Shown: positions 57,897 through 64,000 of the stretch, piece after piece | Numbering within the stretch: position 1 is the stretch's first letter | How the letters are laid out: each line of letters begins with the position of its first letter | From: Marthasterias glacialis | Lineage: Eukaryota; Echinodermata; Asteroidea; Forcipulatida; Asteriidae | Length of the DNA: 64,000 nucleotides | NCBI GenBank assembly: GCA_911728455.2 | Contig: OU452219.1 | Location: 12,242,397 to 12,306,396, forward strand | Reading direction: 5' to 3' | The notes under the pieces: model-generated | Databases searched by the model: none | Told to the model about the DNA's origin: nothing | The model's input: the letters and a program-made list of their open reading frames with translations, nothing else | Position numbers and translations under genes: made by a program

Positions 57897-58661
57897 GCGT
57901 CACTGCACCCGAGCCCGTCATTAGTTATTTTAAAGCCCTGGTATTCTGCAACGTCCTGATAACAGACTGCGGTTGTTCGGATTCTCCAGTTCAAACTTCA
58001 AACTCAAAAAGATTGTAAGTACAGTTCTGATATAGGGTTGATCTCGTTTAGCAAATGACACCGAGCCACTATTGTAAAGTTGCTGTAGCCCATGTTGGTC
58101 TGAATTGCATCTCCTCAATGGGTTGCAATACTGTTTCGGTCTTGTAGTCCACGTAGTTCAGAATGGATAAATAAATTAAAAATAGTTGCATGACGGAGCA
58201 ATAAAGCTTCGGATGCCATGTCAACTGTCTTGTGTGTGCGTGACCAAAAAGGTCTGTCTTCGAAATAGTAAGCAGAACAAGGATTTTGCCTTCAGCAAAT
58301 AGTTTTTTGAAAAGGGTCGTTTTTAAGCTGCTTTATGTTATATGCTTTAGCCATAATTTTGTTGATGTCTGAAGTCCATCAAGAAATCAAAAGCTGATCA
58401 AACCTTACTTGTTGTCCCGTGGCTATCCAATGGTGTCCGTAACATGATACATTTTTTATCTATTTGCTATATAGAAAACTTGTTTGATCCTTTACGGTAA
58501 AACTTTTGGGGTAAACTGAAAGAAGAAAAATAAATGTGCAACTTTAATTGCTATTTTTTCTTCTTCATGCAATTTATATTTAGAAATTGAGACTAAAGTC
58601 TATCTGCCTTTATTTACTGTGCGTTTTGTTTTCTTTCAACAAAGTGACTGCATCAGTGAAA

Positions 58662-61274
58662 ATGAAGACGTACATTCTAGTGGCTCTGGTTTTGTGCGCA
58701 GTGTGCGCCGTTGTGCAGGCTGATAATATGGGTAAGTTGGCATCATGAAAAATACACCCGAAGAAGAATAATACACCGCAGTAAAAATATTTAAGTACAT
58801 CACATGCACAACCATTCTAAAACTTACCCTAGCCACATAAACTTTCAACATATTGATGTTCATTTTTGTACTGTAAATCCCGGGGGATGTGGGGGATAAA
58901 TTCCCAAACTTTTTGGACCTGGTGGCCCATTATCACCCCCTGAATTTTCGCAGTGAAAATCGTTGTTGTGTAGATTATTAACAACAGAAATGAGATAAGA
59001 ATGAAGGACTAAAAATAGACTTGCGTACAATTGATTCTTTAAGTCTCTATGATGTAAATATTATATAAATATATAAAGTGTGCCATAGAAATGCGTAAAG
59101 TCTAGGTATATGTTAATGTACAAAATGTATATCACATTGGTATCATGGTGTGATGCAGTTTTCAAAAACTATTACCGACTGGTTATCATGTGTTGTTATT
59201 AACAGAAGAAGAAGAAGGACTTGTGGAGAGTCTGAGAAGTCTACTCAGGAAGTTGGAAGCTCGGGAGATGGAGCAAAGTAAGTTATGTATTATTTCCTTC
59301 TAGGCGTGCCATATCATCGGCAGATACAGCATCTTAGCATGCGATACAGCAGCTCTCGAACGACCGCGTAAAATAAATGTTTGAATGAACAGTCGTCCTA
59401 CACACTGTCACTGATGAGACACACAAGAGGGCGCAAACGAATTTCAAACCTGATAAATGCTGAAAGGTGTCAAAGTTCGTTAGGTGTATTAGGAATTCGG
59501 TCTTGATGTTGGAATTAACGACTGAGTTTAGGCCGGAGCTGAAGCAGGCAAGCCGACGTTTGGAAGGCCCCTCGTGTAGATTTTCCCGCTGAATTTCAGC
59601 AAATATTAATTCAATTTCATTAACACGCATTCAAATTTGAGCATGCTTCCCTAATTCATTAAACTATGGTTTCTTTTTGGCTTATAGACATTCAAGACTA
59701 CTTCACTACTCTTCAATTGAATATCTACCACCTAAAAAATGATTAAATTGAACGGTTGACCAGACACTTGCAGTTGGCTTTTGCGAAATTGAATGATCTT
59801 TTGCGACCTTATGAATATGAATGATCTTATTGGCCAGTGAAGGCTAAACTGTTGACGTTGAATAACTTCTTTTGACCGTTAAATGCTGATGCAATACAGC
59901 ATTAATTTTCAAACTGAATTGAATGTGCCGGGTGTTAAATATTGAATTGTTATTGAAATTGGCTGGTATAACCTAATTATTAAGTGTGATGTTGCTCGCT
60001 ATTTGGAGTCCGTAATAATGCATGCCAGCTGACACAATCATGAACATATTTTTATTATATAAAAACTGTTTCTCAAAGCACATAACCGAAAACATTCATT
60101 GATCATGTAATATCGAGGATCCATCTGTTAATTTTGGTTCAGCAAAGTTTGACGTTAAGGTGTATACAGTATTTTGCACAGGGGAAAACGGTGTGTCTGC
60201 CAATAGGCCTTATTTTTTACTGCAAGAGGGCGCCCTTTGGGGGTAGATTGGGGTCAAATCACAGAACTGGTGTGGTAAACCAGATGCAATTAGACTGCTA
60301 ATAAAGTAGGTAATATACAATTTTTGGGGGTTATTTTTATCGACAGTTTTTACAATGTAATCAGTGTATAAGATATTTGCTTGGCATTTATGTGTATTTT
60401 TTAATTGTTTCAAAGTATTTTTGTACTTTCAAAATGGAATTAGTATTGCGCTCTCTTGCTGTCAAAATATGGCATAATTAGAACTTAAAATCATTCCAAT
60501 TTGCATTTTGTCCTTCATCATGTATATATATATTTTTCTTCTCCCTCTCGATAGAACGAAACTACTTGAAGGAGGCTCTGTCTTTGCACGAGAGTAAGGA
60601 AATATCATTTTATAACCCTATGAAAAGAATTGCCACGTTCACGAACTGTTCGTGCAGGTTTATTTCGGGCTCGACACATTTACAAGATCCAAGATTGCCG
60701 CCAAATATTCACTATCACTATTCACTATCACTTTTCTGAGTCTGGCAAAAAAATTAAAAAACAAGTTAAAATTATGTACAAAAAGTAAAAACAGTCATTA
60801 AAACATTAAAATCGTGTGACACAAGGTAAACAAAAAGGGGTTGCCATGGCGACAACTTACCCCCGGTTTCATTTCATTTATTTATTTATTTATTTTTTTT
60901 GCCAACATGATTCGAGATATATTTTGGGAGTAAGCAGACAATTTTGCGGTGATTGGACTATGTTAAAAAGTTATGGGCAACTATTTGGTACGGGGGCACA
61001 TTGTGGCCCCTAATCTTCCCCCACCCAACCCCCGTTCCTGATAGGGTGAAAACACAGGCCAGACAAAAATGAGTTTGATTTTCTTTATTTGATTTCTATG
61101 GTATTATTTTTTCACAATCTGATCAGAGTTTTCAATTCCTTTTACTCTAAATCTTTTTTGTATTTTTGATTTGATTGTTCCATCCCTTTTTGTCCAGAGC
61201 GGGGCTCATGTTGGTCCGATTTTAATTGCCCAGCTGGCCAACAATGTGACAAAGTTTCCGGTGACTGCTGGTAG
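58662..61274 (+). CDS. Gene E: secreted four-Cys peptide precursor
   Basis: Exons are 58662-58731, 59206-59277, 60555-60593 and 61198-61274 (stop TAG), 85 codons plus stop. It is a close duplicate of D: the exon 1 protein is identical and exon 2 has the same residues. Exon 3 changes Asp to Asn (RNYLKEALSLHE) and keeps Lys-Arg at both ends. Exon 4 has changed far more: after Lys-Arg it reads GSCWSDFNC, then PAGQQ between Cys2 and Cys3, ending DCW, with net charge about -2. The exon 3 donor is GTAAGG instead of GTAAGT. Introns align with D except for the D transposon. The contrast of a frozen leader with a changing mature exon suggests diversification of the released peptide. Confidence 0.83.
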
Positions 61275-62420
61275 AAGACAGTATAGAGACGCACCGCCAT
61301 GAGCAAAAAAACATACCACACTAAGTTTTCAAAACAGTTATTAATCATTTAAAGGTACTTCTAGATGGTAAGCTTTTCAACTAACGGTGTTCTGCACATA
61401 CCTTTAAATCATGTTAGAGTTTTAACAAAAGACAGCAGTAGGAAAAATACAAAGTAACACTTAGTCTTCAGTTTAAAATTCTAAATTGAGTTTCGTAATA
61501 GGTTTTCCCGGTCAATTTCAGCAAAAGAAAAATTTAGTTTCATTAACGCGGATTCAAATTCCCCCTGATTCATTCAAACTACATGTAGGCCTATAATACA
61601 GGGTTTCTTTTCAGCCACTATTGCATTCATTTTCGTTTTTGTGCACACGTGATTTTGTTCTTCCCACTGGCAGGTTCATATCTATCATTGTTTTTTTATT
61701 TATAGACATTCAAGACTACATTTTTACTATTCCGTTGAATTTCTACTATTGATGATATTGAGTGGTTGACCAGCCTCTTGCCGTTGGCTTTTGCGAAGTT
61801 AAATCATATGATCTTAAATGACCAGTGAAAGCTAAACTGTTGAAATTGTATTGACTCTTTTGATGGAATGCTGATGCAACGGAGCATTTCTTCTTAGTTT
61901 TTCAAACGAAATTAAATAAGCCAGGTGCTAAGTCGAATATTTTTTTGTTAATTGGCCGGGAAAACTTTTAGCTAGTATAAAAAAAGTATAGAATAGACAG
62001 GGGTGTGAGTGTCCTACAATCTCTCCTTAAACTTTTAGAAGTTTTGATATTTTATAATATTTACGTTTCATTGTTATTGATTAATGAAAACTAGATGAGA
62101 TTTGAATGTAGTGATAACTTCTTAAACTTTACAAAGGGGATGTGGTATACGTTAAGTTGATGAAATGGCCCCGGATTACGGGCCCAATTATCTAACAAGT
62201 TACTTATTGTACCTCTCAGTCATGCTTTGGGTTTCCCTCGTCTTTGTAGTGTGATTATCATAGTAGATTCTTTTTGTAAGAACGTTCTGGTAACATGTTA
62301 AATTTGTGTTTTACCCATTATACCTATGTGTGTTTAGCACTGTATACTCAGTACTTTCTAGTAGTTATAGATGCTTTATTTTTTTGTCCCTCTCGCTCTC
62401 TGTTGTTTTTGGAGTTTTTC
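61275..62420. other. Gene E 3' UTR and flank
   Basis: Begins with the family 3' block (CACCGCCATGAGCAAAAA). It is homologous to 51081-51810 and 52313-52600 behind gene D, without the hairpin insertion. No further gene was seen. Confidence 0.75.
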
Positions 62421-62423
62421 AGT

Positions 62424-62595
62424 AAGGACCCCGATGACGTAAGCCGAAGTTATTGGCTTTTAGGGGCTGTTGTTTGATAATTTTTGCAATTGTTATTTCT
62501 TTGTTAATATATATATTTTTTCTTTTTGTGTTATGTTTCATGCTTTTTTTAAATTAAAAAAAAAAATTCAAATCAAATCAAATCAAAATAAACAC
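62424..62595 (+). mobile_element. 3' end of a non-LTR retrotransposon with (TCAAA)n tail
   Basis: GTAAGGACCCC, AAGTTATTGGCTTTTAGGGG, then T-rich DNA ending in TCAAATCAAATCAAATCAAA. Same family as 31537-31735, with no coding part left. Confidence 0.6.
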
Positions 62596-63489
62596 TTCTT
62601 CATCAGTAGATAAAATAGAACTTTTTCGACACATAACTATCTTTTTTTTCATGCAAAAATTAAAGCAAGCCAAGGCAAAAAAAAAACCCCACAAAAACAG
62701 GACCCGTGAAATCCAGAGCTGCTGAAGCATAAAGAGTTGCAAAGCATAACAATATGCACTGCCTCGAGCACCCCCTTATTTCATGATATCTTTCCCCTGA
62801 CGTCATCACAGGGACAGTGTAAAATGGAGGTAGAAAAGGGTTATAATCTCTGCCCGCGAAACAGCTGAAATATTGTGGTGATCAGAAACTACACACGCTA
62901 GTTTTGTTTAGTACTCGCTGTAGTGTGCGGATGAGCTCACAAACAACTTCGACCCTTCACTTTTGTCCATTTTATTCTGTAATTGGGATTTTTGTCTGTA
63001 TATGACGTTGCAAAAGAATAGCGCCCTCGTGTATCAACCTGCGCAAGTTTATTAGGGCCATAACCGGTATAGGGGCAAATGACGTTTTGTCAAAAATAAC
63101 CCGACCTCAGACTTGACACCAAGTCTATCTCCCAAAACTTGGCAGGTATGTTCACACCAAAGGTTATAGAGCGCCGAAACCGCAAGATGGGGAACTGGAG
63201 CTAAATCTATTGTCGGAACGAGAAATACACATGGGCGCCATTTCAGCCAGTGAACAGGGAGGTCTAGCCACACGTATTTACCTGAACGTCAACGTGAACG
63301 TGCGATTCATTTTCTTCACTGACGTCACGTAAAAATTACGTAACAAACGTATATTTTTACGTCGATGCGTCCGTGCAGTCTCGACCTACGCGAGCTGGAA
63401 TGGGCAAAAAGTGATGACATAATTTTGCAACAGCACAAACTTTTCGCGTTCACGTTAACGTTTTTCCCCACGTAACGTGCAGCTAAACC

Positions 63490-63648
63490 TCCATAACGTT
63501 TTGTTTCCCATTGATAGCAATGGTCATTTTCTGTACCGATCTGCACTGATCTATTGTTGTATCAAAAGAGGTACTTGCTGAAAGTGGGATTTCACATTTC
63601 AGCCTAAGTTCCCCATCTTGGGCCTTCGGCGCTCTATAATCTTTGGTT
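63490..63648 (+). pseudogene. Relic of a D/E-type promoter flank
   Basis: GTTTCCCATTGATAGCAATG, CTGCACTGATCTATTGTTGT, AAAGAGGTACTTGCTGAAA and CTTCGGCGCTCTATAATCTT match the series upstream of C, D and E (for example 47055-47186). The match stops at the GCTCTATAA motif and changes at about 63645 to the dispersed CTCACTGACTCAAAAGGATG repeat. No TATA, exon 0 or coding exon follows within the window. Confidence 0.75.
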
Positions 63649-64000
63649 CTCACTGACTCAAAAGGATGTCAACCATCTTGACCCTTTGTCCAAAGTTCAT
63701 TCTTTGGCTCACCTGCTCGCCCATGAATGGTTTACCTCTAGTCAGGCTTGCATCATTGTAATGTTTGTATTGTCAATCAAACTGTAGAACCCCGAGTGCA
63801 AAACATCATAAAGTTCAAAGGCCTGTAACCTAAATCCCTACTTTCCAGATCCAGGTTAACATTTTCCCCTAATTGAACAAAAACTCGCCCAATTAAATTT
63901 TCGGATAAGCCACGTGTGCAGCACAACATTTTCCCTTCTTGTTTGATGAATAGAAAGGTATTTGGATGTGCGCAGTCCCCTTCCCCCGCCCCCCCCCCCC
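63649..64000. other. Window end, no gene seen
   Basis: Dispersed-repeat sequence similar to 34555-34680, then unassigned DNA ending in a C-rich run at 63984-64000. Confidence 0.5.

Overview
The window looks like accessory DNA from a eukaryotic, probably marine invertebrate genome. It is intron-rich and crowded with short DNA transposons, tRNA-derived SINE-like elements, LINE pieces, microsatellites and large direct repeats. No bacterial operon, rRNA gene or CRISPR array is visible. An echinoderm (perhaps a sea star) is my best guess, from the style of the repeats only, at low confidence.

The only convincing protein-coding content is a cluster of five paralogous genes, all on the + strand, called A to E here: A (about 6.5-18.7 kb), B (26.5-30.6 kb), C (38.1-43.4 kb), D (47.4-51.1 kb) and E (57.9-61.3 kb). 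None shows as a long ORF because the coding exons are only 36-77 nt. Aligning the five copies by eye exposes one shared plan: a TATA-type promoter; a non-coding first exon ending GATT|GTAAGT; exon 1 with the start codon and a 20-residue signal peptide; exon 2 with a 23-24 residue acidic leucine-rich helix; exon 3 with a short linker; and exon 4 with a 22-24 residue peptide carrying four cysteines. All coding introns are phase 1. The splice junction before exon 4 creates a Lys-Arg pair in every gene. Read together, these are small secreted precursors: signal, acidic helical propiece, linker, dibasic site, then a C-terminal four-Cys peptide of spacing C-x5-C-x4/5-C-x6-C. The function is unknown; defence, toxin-like or signalling roles are all open.

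The most striking feature is in gene A. Exon 2 and about 613 bp of intron are amplified into six copies (about 685-bp unit, 10.6-15.6 kb). Every copy keeps its acceptor and donor, all six encode the same 24 residues, and each exon is 72 nt and phase 1-1. Any number of copies can therefore be spliced in frame, giving predicted precursors from 83 residues (one copy) to 203 residues (six copies).

Layout. 0-4.2 kb: a near-identical 2.46-kb tandem duplication. 4.0-6.3 kb: an inverted repeat, a Penelope-like RT fossil, a minisatellite and a terminal-inverted-repeat element. 6.5-18.7 kb: gene A. 18.7-26.4 kb: a 3' flank shared with gene C, SINEs and microsatellites. 26.5-30.6 kb: gene B. 30.6-38.0 kb: mobile elements, including a 1.59-kb Mutator-like element with long inverted termini and a degenerate non-LTR retrotransposon. 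38.1-46.2 kb: gene C, which appears to join a D/E-type promoter to an A-type body. 46.4-51.1 kb: gene D. 51.1-57.8 kb: hairpin elements and a deletion relic of an A/C-type gene. 57.9-61.3 kb: gene E. 61.3-64.0 kb: repeats and a promoter-flank relic. Comparing paralogs gives empty and filled sites that date several insertions after the gene duplications.

Everything here comes from reading the sequence. No transcript, database or structure search was available.
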